A DNA stretch of 64,000 bases from Trichoplax adhaerens (GCF_000150275.1 NW_002060958.1:464374-528373), one strand, 5' to 3'; numbered from the stretch's first letter, positions 27,992 through 39,889 are shown. Made by a program: numbers and translations. Notes: generated by a model not told the origin, from the letters alone.

Positions 27992-28942
27992 ATGCTTTAT
28001 TTAAAATATAACAGCACTTCCTATAGGATAGAATACATTAGTAAAGAATTTAACATCTTATCCGTTACATTTTCAATTACTGCAATTGTTAGTAATATAA
28101 TAATTATTATTTTACTATTAAGTCGACCCTCTCTAAAAGTTCCAAGCTGGGCAATTACGTGTAGCTCTTGCTTTGCAGGCATTTTACTTGCAATGTCACA
28201 CGTAGCTAGTGGCTCAACAACTATCTTCACTGCTGGTCCCTTACAATCTATTCTAGTAGGATGCATTTTTGATGCAATAATGCATTTAACTGCTGAAGCT
28301 ATCTATAATATCCATATTGCATTTCTTAGCCTAGAGAGATTTTATGCAGTCATTTATCCATTTAAATATCGACGTATAGCATCGAAGGCGAACATTGCCA
28401 AACTTTTACTGGCAGTTTGGATTCTGCCTATTCTTTTTCTTCTGCTTCCAGTTAAGATTGCTGCGTATGTATATTGTAAATGCTGCCTCAATTGGTTTCG
28501 AATTCCAGTGATTAGAACGATTATGCTGTATTGTGCCGTGCCAATTCTCTACTTCCTACCGCCTGTTATTACAGTCTTAGTTTACGCTATTATTTTATGG
28601 CAACTTCATCGGAAAATTAATAGTCATGTATCTCCTGATTGCGCCCACTCTCATAAGCGAAAGATTAAATCTTACATACAAAATAGAAAGGCTATAATTC
28701 AAGCATTTATAATTGTATGTTTTTACGCTTTAACTTTTATTCCGGTTGTAATTTTCGCTTATATTATAACTTCTAAAAATTATTACCGACTGATGATTCC
28801 CTTTTTTACGAGTTCATTGATGATAATTGTATTCTTAAACATACATCCAATATTCATCATTTGTTTTAATGCGTCCTTGAAGGCAGAAGCGAAAACTAAA
28901 TTTCAACATTGGTTTATACCTTGCCAAATCAATACCTCTTAA
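27992..28942 (+). CDS. Rhodopsin-class (class A) GPCR-like receptor, intronless, paralog of receptor 1
   Basis: Single exon, 316 aa from the ATG at 27992; the frame stays open a few codons further upstream but only with a TTG. Seven hydrophobic segments are visible. Shared with receptor 1: CSSC in TM2, LSLERFYAVIYPFKYRR at the TM3/loop-2 border (the same block with S for A in receptor 1), TFIP in TM6, and HPIFI in TM7 in place of NPxxY. N-glycosylation site N7 (NST). Loop 3 is basic and short. Same departures from the canonical switches as its paralog, which argues that the pair descends from one already atypical receptor. Ligand and coupling unknown; expected at the plasma membrane. Confidence 0.9.
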   Translation: MLYLKYNSTSYRIEYISKEFNILSVTFSITAIVSNIIIIILLLSRPSLKVPSWAITCSSCFAGILLAMSHVASGSTTIFTAGPLQSILVGCIFDAIMHLTAEAIYNIHIAFLSLERFYAVIYPFKYRRIASKANIAKLLLAVWILPILFLLLPVKIAAYVYCKCCLNWFRIPVIRTIMLYCAVPILYFLPPVITVLVYAIILWQLHRKINSHVSPDCAHSHKRKIKSYIQNRKAIIQAFIIVCFYALTFIPVVIFAYIITSKNYYRLMIPFFTSSLMIIVFLNIHPIFIICFNASLKAEAKTKFQHWFIPCQINTS

Positions 28943-29842
28943 GCTACTGGTTGCTAATTTGCTTTTATGACTTTCTTTACAGAGCACATTATTGCCTAAC
29001 AAACAGTTGAGCCCTATCGTAGTAAATATAAATTCCCTAAATGATATCGGAATAGCGTATCGTCTTTATTTACAACAATTGTATTTTATCATATTACTAT
29101 AAAAAATATCGCGATCAGAGATATGTAACCTTATAAAATGGAGCTAATACTGTATAAAATGATTAATAAAGATAACACGACATCTAAAATTTCAGAATAG
29201 GATGGCTTTTACCTTAAATATATACAATATTGATGGTAAAAGAAGTAGTATAGGAACTGATGACAATCTTTGTTGAAATCAAACCAGCGAACAAACAGGA
29301 TGTTAAGGTTATGAACTTTTAGTAGATAATGCGTATTTAAATTTCGTAGTCACTAGCTAAATAGCAAGTTTATTGCTATCATTGTATAAATTGGTGTATA
29401 TTACTGGTCAGCCATTAGCTTCACGACGAATTATTTGTAGATTATTCTTACTGCAAGTAAAATGCTATACCGGCAAGAAAACATCAAATCTGAACAGAAG
29501 AATATAAAGATACAAAAGCAGCGATATTCAGTATACAAAAATATTTTTAATTCTTATTAGTTGCCTAATATTATATCTAATTATAGATTACAAACAGTTC
29601 AAAATTTCACTTTTAGAATCCATGTGTTCTCAAAGTGATCCTTTATTCCACCGTAGCATATTGTATAATAATAAATATATTGCATACCTCATACAAGGTT
29701 CATAACTATGCGATCTATATTATAATATACAGCTGTTATCAATTTTTGACAGCGTAAATTTTGTAATATTCAGTATTATTGTGAAATCCAATACAGGTTA
29801 AATAGCAAGATCACAAACTGAAATTACTGACGTAGCTATGGC
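28943..29842. other. Noncoding stretch after receptor 2
   Basis: AT-rich. No gene, RNA or repeat array that I can support. Confidence 0.4.
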
Positions 29843-30529
29843 TAGAGTACTTTCATCCGAAATACTTACAGTACAGTACGTACACTTTGCATGAGCCCTA
29901 CCTGCTACCACACACTTTGTATGCAAGCATTTACCAATTCCAAATCAGTCCAAGTAGCCTTTTAACCCGCTGCTTTACTGGCAGTGTGCTTGTATTTTTG
30001 CATATGCGTACAAAAACAATCCATCGATTGATCATCACATCCTCGTTTTATACGCATATTTCGAATTGAAGATTCCTTTTTAGTTAGTTAGTCGGTTAGA
30101 TAGTCAACTAGTTTTTCAATTGATATTTAATTGTAAAGACTATAATCTTGGGTGCCGAGATTTCTTCAGTATTAAATGATAGTAAATCTCTGACTTTCTC
30201 GTCTACACTATCTGTGACGCTATAATTATACCATAGTATTCGGTCGTTGGAACTGAATTATTTGGTGATATAGCTAATCTCGCCTCTTAAGTTAGTAAGT
30301 GGCGTTCTCCGCAAGGATTGGCGTGTGTAGACTAATTTGTCACTAGTGGTGTGCGACACGAATACACGATGGTGGTCATGACAGTAACACTAGCTTTGGC
30401 AGGTCAGTCCCCTGATGCAAGCATGATTCATTTACTCTGTTCTATTAGTAAACAGAATGGCTAGTTTTTTTATTCACGCGTTGATGAAACATAACGCCAT
30501 ATGTAAGTGTTTCGGATGAAAGTACTCTA
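29843..30529. mobile_element. Non-autonomous DNA-transposon-like element with 28 bp terminal inverted repeats
   Basis: Positions 29843-29870 and 30502-30529 are inverted copies with one mismatch; the shared core is GAGTACTTTCATCCGAAA. If the outermost TA on each side is taken as a target duplication, the element is 29845-30527 with ends GAGTAC...GTACTC, the pattern expected of Tc1/mariner-type TA-targeting elements. The interior is somewhat richer in G+C than the flanks and has no transposase-like ORF: the 60-codon plus frame at 29887-30069 shows no recognisable motif. It is therefore either a MITE or an internally deleted copy. Confidence 0.7.
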
Positions 30530-31914
30530 CTAGTAGTCATAGGATTGATTTGGGATGCAGTAGTGTAGAGTTACTGTTCCAAATTTTCCATGAAAGTATT
30601 GTGCTGTACAGTACAGTACAATGGATGGGTACAATTAAATGACTTGCTATACAGTAGAATTGAGGTGGGATTAGTGCTTGCATAAAAGGCAAACAAGTTC
30701 CAGATCATACTACTGTTATATATATATATATTGTAGTTTTAAATTACAAAATACCATGAAGCAACCGAACCTTTCTCAGGTCTAGTCTTATCAAATTCTG
30801 GATACCTGTCAAAGCATAGCCAATGACTTGATGTACTTTGCTGCATACCAGCTTTGTTGCTAACAATGTATTATTAAATAAATATAAAAGCCCACAGTTG
30901 TATCAAGATAAATCGATACCAATTACATCAATATCATTGTCATCCGAATAGATTAGCAAATATACTAGTGCTACAGCTGTAAGACTTATTCTCCGATGAC
31001 GTTAAATCCATTCTCAAAGAGAGACAATTACAATTATACTGTAAGTTACACTGAGGAATGATTCAGTCGTGAGTGGGCTGCCAGATAGGGAGTTTAAATT
31101 TTTCGATCTTATATACGAGCAGTACAAAAGGCAACCATCTTGTGGTAAGTCTATGCTTCTTAATATATACGCAAGAAAAGTAGTAACTATCCCCATGCCA
31201 TCTTTGTGTAACTTGCAAATCAGTGTCCCAGAAAGGACAAAGCTAGCAGATCACATCACTAGGAAAGATGACAGTGAGCTACTGTTGATTGCTACCTAGT
31301 TAGAATTTGCTTACAAAGTTTACTGACCTCGAATACGTCAATATAAACTATTATCGAGAGTCTATAAACAAGGATCACAGTTACAGTAGCATCATACACT
31401 TGTTTATGCAGCAACTAAAATTCAGATACTGCATGACATGACGCAGATCAAGCGCAATTCATCACAGCTGTTCCAATCGGTTATGTCTACCGTAGAAAAT
31501 CAGCACGCTTACATCATTAAGGAATGTTTAATCTAGAAATTTAATCAAGATATTGATAACTTAACTTAATAATCACCATCAGCGTCTTAACAATGCACTC
31601 TATCAATGAGACAAGCTAAATAATAGAAATAGTATACAGTAGAGTACAAATGAGTCCAAAAACAGTAAGAAACAAATAAAATTTGCTGTATTTTGATAAC
31701 ATGTTAAGAATTTTGAGTCAGTAGCCCTTCCAGCATTATATTAAAAACTCCTAACATCAAAAATCTTGAAAAAAGACAACACAGTTTGTATGAATAGGTA
31801 ACGTCAAACAGTATTCAACAATAAATGTTGACAACCTTTATGTTATATCATTGGTAATTAATCAGTTATTACACTAGTACAAATACAATAAGAATACCTA
31901 GTTTTTTTTTAAAT
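30530..31914. other. Region downstream (3') of PSMA2, no assigned gene
   Basis: Contains a GTAC-rich stretch at about 30601-30622 (CTGTACAGTACAGTAC) and a short (TA)n run near 30717-30732. A plus ORF at 31069-31299 overlaps a minus ORF at 31014-31196; neither has recognisable features. The 3' UTR of the minus-strand proteasome gene must lie at the right-hand end. Confidence 0.4.
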
Positions 31915-34075
31915 TTAGATAGTGGCTAAATAATCTTTTACTTCGGATGGTGATAGTCGATTAAAGCCACTAGAATTAACCACTCCAATTTCAATGTTGT
32001 CTTCTGTCATTTGACCATCGAAACTTTCCTATCCAATAAAATATCAATTCGGTAGACAAAGTTAAAATTTTCTGCAAATACGCGTATATCTTTTTCATCC
32101 TCTATCGCGACATACCTTTAACGTTAAAATGGCCGTGTGGATAGCATCTTCTAGTTCCATTTCTTCGTTATACCTTGAAGTAGAAACATAAGTCATAGAA
32201 CGTTTTAATGAATACTCTAAGACGTGTCTATCGGCGATGCAAGAAAGTCTAGTGACGATTATCCTACCGTTTCTCTAAGAATGTTTTACCATTAACATGA
32301 TTTTTTCCAAGAGCTGTAGCTTTCCAAGCAAAGAATGCACCCTAAATAAAGGTTGATAAATCTTTCATGCACAAATTTCGATTTGAATTATACTTTGTAA
32401 GAACAAGTATCGAAACGTACCGATGGATCGCACTGATAAAGATATGGCCCTTCATCACCAGTTCCAGCCATTAAAAGAGATACACCAAAAGGCCTTACAC
32501 CACTAAATAAATACATGTAATTTCGTAAGCCTACACGATTGGTAATATCATTTTAACGTAAGCCTAAACTCTTAATATTGTAAGATTTAGTATCAAACCC
32601 GGATTGAGTATATTCTTGCATGACTGATGCAACTTTTTCTACCAATTGTGACGTTGGAATAGAATCTTGGTACTTCATTTGATATTCCTGGGCCAATTTA
32701 CGAGCTTTACGTAACAGAACCCTAATATGTAATATCATTGCAAGAACAGAAGGATATTTACGTTGGTATGGCTTACAAAATACAACCGGTTTGAGTCAAT
32801 GCTACGAAATGAACTATTCAAGATCGATTCTACAGTATACGCCAAATTGCATCGCAATAGTAGCGGGAATCTACTACTAACAACTACTGGAAGCATCACT
32901 GTAGCAGTTGTTTCGTTAAATGGATGCTTCCGTTGTGATGAAATGATGTAAATCGTGTTGCCTGGATAAAGAGCTAATGTAAGACAGTAAAGCCTTATCC
33001 ACAGGTTGCGAACTGCATTTTACGTACCTATAATCGGGTCCCATTCCACTGTACACCATACCAATTTTATCAGTTATTCTAGCGACCTAAGTGTATATAT
33101 CAAAAATGGACAACAATCTTTTATTTCAACCATGAGTACAGACGAATTAGTAAAACTATGGCTATACTCCTCTCTCATTAGAATTTCTGGTAATAATAGC
33201 AAAGTCGTACGTAACAATCCCTTTTCAACATGTACAATATCAATCCCGTCATTGAAATTGAATACATTACCTTATGAGTACTATTTTCATCGTATAGTTG
33301 AGATTTATATTTTTTTTCCGTGGCTAAAACGGCACCATTGGCAACTATTCAGGCATATTGTATTTAATATATCAGTCATTGTAATATGGCGTTGAATGTT
33401 CAATCAAATGCTGTGCACCTTTATGTAGGTAACAGCTTATCGACATTATGAAAGAGTTTGGAAGGAAGGGATTTATCCAAAGAGAATACATTACTTATTT
33501 ATCTTACCTTTAATACCAATGGAGGGACTGCCGGCAGCAACTGCTGCTAAAGCATATTCAATTTGTACAAGTTTACCGGATGGACTATAATAAAATAATC
33601 ATTGAAAGCAAGATTGAATTATTTTTCGATCCTATTCCTTATCTAGTCGCATACGCATTTTGTCGATACGATCCTATTCACATCGAATCCAATCTACTTC
33701 ATGAACGATAAAGCTTTAATACATTCAAGTGGACTCATAAAAAGTCCGTAGAGGTCTTAGAGGATATTTACTATGATCAACTGACGGCTCGAATGACTGT
33801 TGTGCTCCAAACTGCAAGCACCCGGTATGATATAGAAACTTTGTCAAGACACAGTATAACACAAAGAGAATTGGACGAGTCGTTCTACTCGTCTATGTAT
33901 CCATTTGTGCCTTGATAGGCTCAATAAAACTTATTAAAAGCATTTACTAATCATTGTAGAAAAGATGCTTAAGAATTCAATCAAACATTTACTTCTAATT
34001 TACCATGGAAAGTCTATCAAATGGAGTTCAAAATTACCTGAAGGTAGTTAAACTGAAGCTGTAGCGTTCGGACAT
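31915..34075 (-). CDS. PSMA2: 20S proteasome subunit alpha type-2 (9 exons)
   Basis: Alpha-ring subunit of the 20S proteasome core, acting in cytosol and nucleus. Alpha subunits are non-catalytic and gate the chamber. Exons on the minus strand, 5' to 3': 34038-34075, 33508-33584, 33271-33344, 33028-33086, 32599-32721, 32421-32502, 32268-32341, 32116-32173, 31915-32028. All junctions are GT-AG with matching phases, giving 232 aa (human about 234). Seen: start [12 protein letters not shown], then [13 protein letters not shown] (the alpha-type signature, about residues 12-26), [30 protein letters not shown] and a C-terminus like EVKDYLATI. No residue or exon is missing, so the gene looks intact. 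It is divergent from HIBADH, with start codons 756 bp apart. The plus-strand ORFs across it are antisense shadows. Confidence 0.96.
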
Positions 34076-34831
34076 GACGAAGCAAGACGATTGTATGTTC
34101 ACTTTGCCTCAATGCTTCAACGTGAGATCACTTTAATCCACCGTCACTAACGGCTCAGCGGTACTAGTAGTCTACTCCTACTATCGTTCAAGACAGTCGT
34201 GTCGGTATGGCAGCAAGCACTGACCGTGACCAAGAGGGACATGGTGCATGCGCACAAATCCTGGCATTCTTGTTCTATACAGTCACAGTACTTTCTCCTC
34301 GACAGACATACTGTACACTGTACAGTACGTCTAGTGTAAGACAACATTTTATTTTGGAGAAGTCCGTTTGAAACAAAAGTCCGTTAACAGTAGCTAACTA
34401 TAGTGGGTAAAAATTGAAACTCAAGGATTTCTTTCATACCCAACCGATTAAGGTTTAACTAAAAAATGGCTAGGGAATCTTAACGAAAATCAACTAAGAA
34501 ATACGCACTAAGAAAGTTGAACTTTCATGGTACAGTAGTGTACAGTACTGTACTACTAGTACACTGAGTACAGTCCATGCTGAACGCGCATGTGCTCGAA
34601 GTTAAACAGTCTCTTTCTACAGTGTACAGTGGACGGTACTGTAGTCCACTGTACTGTACTGTACCCTTTCGCGACGTGTCGTAACGGTTCGCCAGCGTCT
34701 GAAGTTTTAGTCTGGCTGGACTTGAGCATACTGAGCTGCTCAGACACACCTACTGCACTTTAAAATTGTTTTGCTTGCAGTCGGTTGCAGCCATTCCATA
34801 ATCCACATCGATAATTTCCATCCACTCAATC
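34076..34831. promoter_or_regulatory. Bidirectional intergenic region between PSMA2 and HIBADH
   Basis: The two start codons face away from each other across 756 bp, so both promoters and 5' UTRs must lie here. The segment is G+C-richer than the AT-rich flanks and carries two clusters of GTAC-centred palindromes (about 34308-34332 and 34530-34665). No TATA box can be placed with confidence. Several short overlapping ORFs on the minus strand (34147-34347, 34525-34749) are made of the palindromic repeat and are not genes. Confidence 0.6.
34530..34665. repeat. GTAC-palindrome cluster
   Basis: Repeated CAGTAC/GTACTG words, for example GTGTACAGTACTGTAC at about 34540-34555 and CACTGTACTGTACTGTACC at about 34648-34666. 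Nearly every word is its own reverse complement, so the stretch can fold on itself on either strand. A smaller cluster, CTGTACACTGTACAGTACG, is at about 34311-34329. Confidence 0.75.
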
Positions 34832-37800
34832 ATGGCTTACTTGTTAAGGGAAGTCGGTAGGAATAACAGCAAAGTGACCAGCAGCTGTAGGTTAATCAAG
34901 CGCTGTATATCAGGTAACTTTACCTTCATCCTTAAAATCTTCTATACGAGTAAACTGTTCACTGCAGTCTCATCTCGCCCAAACCTTGTACAAAATTCGG
35001 GCACCTTTCCGATTCTTCATGCAAAATTGACGATGCCTCTTTTAGTGACTACCGTAGCAACTCTCTCAGGGTCTCTAGCAGTCACTGAAGAGCTGGGGGT
35101 TAATGTTTTTATCTGATACTCGAGAGTAAACTGTATTGATCTGATAAACTGCTTATTGTGGCGCTGTTATCAATGCATAGTCTTGAGAGTAGTCATGCTA
35201 TACGCCTATAACGTAGTTCATTAGCATATTGCAAAGGATTATGCTTCTGTAATATAAGTATCCTTGGTATACTGTACATTCGTATTGCTACCAGGTTATC
35301 TTGTATTTCGAGCAAGACGTATACGCGTACGTATGCTGAAGGACTTATCAACGCTTCATTAATTGAATCAAATTGATGCTACCCTGCTCTAAGTAAAAGA
35401 CTACTGTAATCAAATGCAATTGTGTGCTGTTCACTCATTGATTACATACCGTCGATTACAACATACGCTAGCAAATACGTGTATTATTACGGTGTATGGT
35501 ATATCGTTGCTATACTTAATCTGCACTATTCTGATCGTACACATCTTCAAAACTCCATTCAATACCTTACTAACTATTGGCTGACAGCTCAATCTTGTCT
35601 GATCAAATCATGTACAGAGCTCAGTGACAAGTGAGCGATGATGCTAAATGGCTGGAGTTATTTATTAAACATTGTATGATCCACGCACTATTATAGCACA
35701 TACAATGTACATGTTGGTCTCGTTTATGGTATAGACTTATTTTATCATGTTATCTTTTTCTACTAGGATCCAGCATCAAAAACAAGGTAAATTCGTGTCT
35801 GTCTCTGCAAGTTCAAATTCTACCGTCAATACTATCACCAGAAACAAGACATAACTTTACATTTCAGCTACACGAATACATCACCTGTGTCAAATTCATG
35901 TTATTGTAATCGCCTTATGCTAAGTTATTTATTTTTACTATAAAACTAAACGTTAAAGTCACAGTCGGAAACGGTAGTTGTTACAGCAAAATTGTAAACA
36001 AAGCCTAGACAGTGCCTTGAGTAGCTGCGATTGTACGTATTCGAGATCTGAATAGAGAATTAGGCTTCTTTAAAGCAGTGATGTAACAAAAGCTGTATAT
36101 CTACCAACAACGTCTCACGATAGTCAAGCTCTGTACTACAATACTCTACAGTTACAGTTGTATGCTAACGGTAAAATTGAATACAATACTTGAAAATAAT
36201 AGATAATGAATTGCACTTTAGGATATTGGCTTTATCGGCTTGGGCAACATGGGCGCTTCTATGGCGAGAAATTTAATGAAAAATGGCCATAAAGTCATTG
36301 TTAACGATGTAGTACCTGAATCAGTCAGCGCTTTGAAAAATGACGGTGCTGAAGTTGCTCAAACTGCAGCAGAGTTAGCTAGCAGAACATCAACTATTGT
36401 GACAATGTTGCCATCAAATCCTCATGTACGTGAAGTTTATACCGGCAGTAATGGATTGTTTAGGTAAGTTTTGCATTAAATTGAGATGAAGTTCAATAGA
36501 GCATCGCTATTACACTGTCATTCAAGCTCCATGGATGTTAGTACTTTGCAGATCAAATTTTGTGGTATTAGTGACCATGGATATTGATAACTAGTCAATG
36601 CATGCTTTCATTTGTTGGGTGACATGATTACGTCAATCAAGTGTAGCTTCGTTCAGTTAATGTACAGGAGACAGGTAGAATGGCTAGAGTCGGAGAAAAA
36701 TGATTGCATTATGAACTAGCTCTGATTTGGTTAAGAAATTTGTGCTCTACTTTCTTACATAGTACTGCAAGCCAAGATTCCTTATTCATTGATAGTAGTA
36801 CAATCGATCCGGCTGTATCACAAGAAATGGCTGCAATAGCTTCCGAAAAAGGAAGTACTTTTATGGACGCTCCAGTTTCTGGAGGTACAACTGTTTCTTC
36901 ATATATTGAAATACCGTACTTTTATTTTATTACAGTTGGTTCACATCGTTGATAAGTGATTGCAGATATTGTGTCCATCAGTACAATGTCGTCAAAAATT
37001 TATGCTAGGAAAAGTTTAAAAATAGCTTTTTAATTCCCGTAAATAGGAGTTGTAGCGGCTCGCGATGCGTTATTAACATTTATGGTTGGAGGCCCGGAAG
37101 AAAAGTTTGATGAAGTTAAGAGTATATTAGATTGCATGGGGAAAAATATTGTTCACTGTGGCAAAGTTGGAACCGGACAAGCATCAAAAATTTGTAACAA
37201 TATGCTTTTGGCTATTGGCATGATTGGAACATCTGAAACAATGAACTTAGGAATAAGGTAGCTTATAACCACTGCCTAGTTCGTCGTCGAAATTATTGTA
37301 AATTTATTGTTGCATTTTCTGATTGATGTCATAATCACTCTGTGATACCATAATCCTTCGATAGCAGATCTTAGGGATCATTTACCCAATTCAAAGCGAA
37401 CAGATTATTGTTGATATTTCATTAGTTCATAGTAATGCGTTTCTTTCCAGTACACTAGCGAACGTAAATTTTAATATCAAATGGATAACAAATGTTTTTA
37501 CTATCTACAAAAGGCTCGGCCTAGATCCAAAATTGCTGGCAAAAATTCTTAACATGAGCTCAGGTAGATGCTGGTCTAGCGAGGTATATAATCCATGCCC
37601 AGGAGTAATTGAAGGTATTCCATCCAGTAACAATTATGAAGGTGGATTCGGAACTGCTCTAATGACCAAGGTTTGACTTATACTAAAGTATTTCTACTCA
37701 CTCTTTATGGATGTCACTGAAATATTTTAGTAGTTTAGCCAGGCAATTGTTATAAAATAGATTGCAAACTCCAATGTCTAATCTCTTACGGGAATGATTG

Positions 37801-37979
37801 GGTCATTTGATTATGATCTATTGCAGGATCTAGGTTTGGCTCAGAGTGCTGCAAACGCTACGAATTCTCCTACGCCCTTAGGATCTCTTGCCCATCAGCT
37901 GTATCGCGTACTATGTAACAATGGCTATGGGAAGAAAGACTTTTCAGTAGTATTTCAAACTTTAAAAGAAGAAGAATAG
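34832..37979 (+). CDS. HIBADH: 3-hydroxyisobutyrate dehydrogenase, mitochondrial (7 exons)
   Basis: Oxidises 3-hydroxyisobutyrate to methylmalonate semialdehyde with NAD+ in valine breakdown, in the mitochondrial matrix. Exons: 34832-34913, 35868-35905, 36222-36463, 36763-36884, 37047-37257, 37514-37670, 37827-37979; phases agree and give 334 aa (human 336). Seen: Rossmann GFIGLGNMG (about residues 42-50), [11 protein letters not shown], the substrate-binding DAPVSGG, the region around [13 protein letters not shown] with the catalytic-type Lys, GRCWSS and a C-terminus [13 protein letters not shown]. Exons 3-7 are certain. The first two (residues 1-40) are inferred: they are the only phase-consistent pair I found, have Arg and Ser/Thr and few acids as a transit peptide should, and restore the usual length. 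Exon 4 could instead begin at 36772, three residues shorter. The last ORF continues 5' of 37827 only by intron read-through. Confidence 0.92.
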
Positions 37980-39088
37980 AAGCTGATCAATCAAAATCAC
38001 AGAAATGCTGCTTCAAAAGGTTTCCGATAAGAGAAATTCATGCAGGATCTCACTTAGCTAATATCTAACAAATTCTTTTTCAACTATCAAGCGTCCTTAC
38101 GTTATACAGTTTGCTCTTATTACATGTAGATTGTAAGCTAATAATTTGGCCATTAGGATTTATGGACATTGTTTATTTTGATGGTACTTTGAGAATAGTT
38201 GAAGCAGATATTCCAGATATAAATTTGAAGTATTTGAGGAATAAATGTATAACGACGAACTTTATGACTCTTTGAATGATTTCAATGGCATTTTCTGCAT
38301 TTCAGAATAACAACGTATGCTGCTACAGCATTGTTTGCCTATATAAGATTGTATCGATTTATTACAGCATTCTATCTTTTTTGCATTGTATTACACGCTC
38401 AGAAAGTTTTATCAACGTAGGTAAGCTGAAATGCGAGTCTAACAACGCCATCTTTCATTACATAGTCGAATCTGCTCTGTACAGTATGCTGTACAATGCA
38501 TGATACATTTGGACAAGCTTTTGATGAATCTATTGCATGATGAAATACTGTAGTATTGAACGAATAGAATAATGCTATCAATGTGACAAGTATCCATTGT
38601 ACGCACACATAGAAAATGGCCATTCCAACAATCTAGTTGATATTGTTATAGTTGTAGTAGAATAATATAAGAGATGCCTATACAAATTATTTCTTGTCAA
38701 TAGCTGCTTAAGTTAACGCATTCACCATGTGAAAGACCACGAACTCGGCAAACTACAGTACTTTTATCGAAATTATACATGTAGTTCTTGTGCGCCATAA
38801 GAGGTTCGTTTGATTTCAGTCCTATAAAGTGAAGACACCGAAATTGATTAGTAATGCAAGCAAAAGCGATAGAGTACAGTATAGCCATTTTGAGTTTATT
38901 CTCATTGTATAACAATTTCAACATTGCAAATCTCCTCTAATTTTACAAGTGTTTGTAAAGTGTAGCTGAGCACAAGTTGTATATTGATACTACAGCTCTT
39001 ATTTGTATTTCGATTCATGTTTGCAGTGTAAAATAGTCCTATGGAGCAACTTTACCAAATGAGCAGTTATCTATAAAGCTAGCCAAGA
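37980..39088. other. HIBADH 3' flank, no assigned gene
   Basis: A polyadenylation-type AATAAA at 38240-38245 lies about 260 bp past the HIBADH stop. ORFs at 38276-38503 (+), 38399-38623 (-) and 38697-38924 (-) overlap or lack any motif I recognise. The 3' UTR of the COX14-like gene (minus) should enter from the right. Confidence 0.4.
38240..38245 (+). terminator. Likely polyadenylation signal of HIBADH
   Basis: AATAAA on the coding strand, about 260 bp downstream of the stop codon, with no gene between. Position-based inference only. Confidence 0.35.
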
Positions 39089-39582
39089 TTAGTAGAGGCT
39101 CAAATCTGTACTGTCGATACGTAACACACTGTCTTTAGTGTCTTGCAATCTCGGTGGTACTGTCTGAAAAGATTGCACGTCCACTTACTATAGTATCTTG
39201 TAAGATGGCGTACTAAGATTCCTCTTATGATGGAAACTACTAAGCGTCAACGTTGTTGATTGACTAGCTAGCTATACCCGTATATAGCTGTATTCGTAAT
39301 CACTCCAGAGCTATCCTACTGGACTTGATTGGATCCTAGTCACTGTACAGTTACTACGTATGTTGGCGAATATCCATGGGTGAAATGGGAAGTAAGAAAG
39401 ATGCGTAAATATGCCAGCGTACTTACATCGACTTTACTTAAAACTTTGTTAGCACGGCGTCGTTCCAACACATCATAAGAAGCGCGTGATAAGATGTAAC
39501 CACTATAGACGGTTAGTAGAATTAGCGAAAAGGTTACTCCACGTTGGACCTTGGTTAGGAAAGGTATCGGCCGAGTAGCCAT
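39089..39582 (-). CDS. COX14-like cytochrome c oxidase assembly protein
   Basis: Small single-pass membrane protein. COX14 (C12orf62) sits in the mitochondrial inner membrane and couples COX1 synthesis to complex IV assembly. Exon 1 (39427-39582) encodes 52 residues from MATRPIP: a TM segment at about 17-34 containing LLTVYSGY, against LLTVYGGY in the human protein, followed by a basic stretch with ERRRA, the layout of COX14 (57 aa). The frame reads on past 39427, but a strong GTAAGTAC donor is there. The best phase-consistent acceptor gives exon 2 at 39089-39163 and 24 further residues, 76 aa in all; this second exon is tentative. An upstream in-frame Met would extend the N-terminus, but the chosen ATG fits the family length. 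Assignment rests on one short motif and topology. Confidence 0.6.
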
Positions 39583-39664
39583 TTTTGTAGGTTGGCAATT
39601 ATGGACGAATGCAACAGACCGGTCCCGGTACAGACCTGACGATAGCGGTTGACGCAGTGTACCC

Positions 39665-39835
39665 GTCATACTGTACACTGTACAGTACTCTTTTTTACGG
39701 TGGATTCTGTTCTGTTCCTTTTTCAGTACTGTACACTGTACATTGTACGGTACAGTATTTTTTTCGGTTGGTGTACAGTACCTCGTACTCTATTGGGCAG
39801 GGCAGTGTACTGTACACTGTACACTGTGTCATTCG
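39665..39835. repeat. GTAC-palindrome cluster
   Basis: Runs such as ACTGTACACTGTACAGTAC (about 39669-39687), GTACTGTACACTGTAC (39728-39743) and GTGTACTGTACACTGTACAC (39805-39824). Same word family as the clusters at 34.3 and 34.6 kb and near 53.47 kb. ORFs read through it in both frames (39609-39980, 39649-39858) are Tyr/Cys/Thr-rich artefacts of the repeat. Confidence 0.75.
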
Positions 39836-39889
39836 GACCTCCTCAATTTCTGAGCTAAATACTGTCTCAGAAACTCCCAGTAAAAACTT

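Noticed and set aside
32763-33395. Plus-strand ORFs at 32763-32951 and 33006-33395
   Set aside because: They lie over exons and introns of the minus-strand proteasome gene, whose splicing and protein match are clear.
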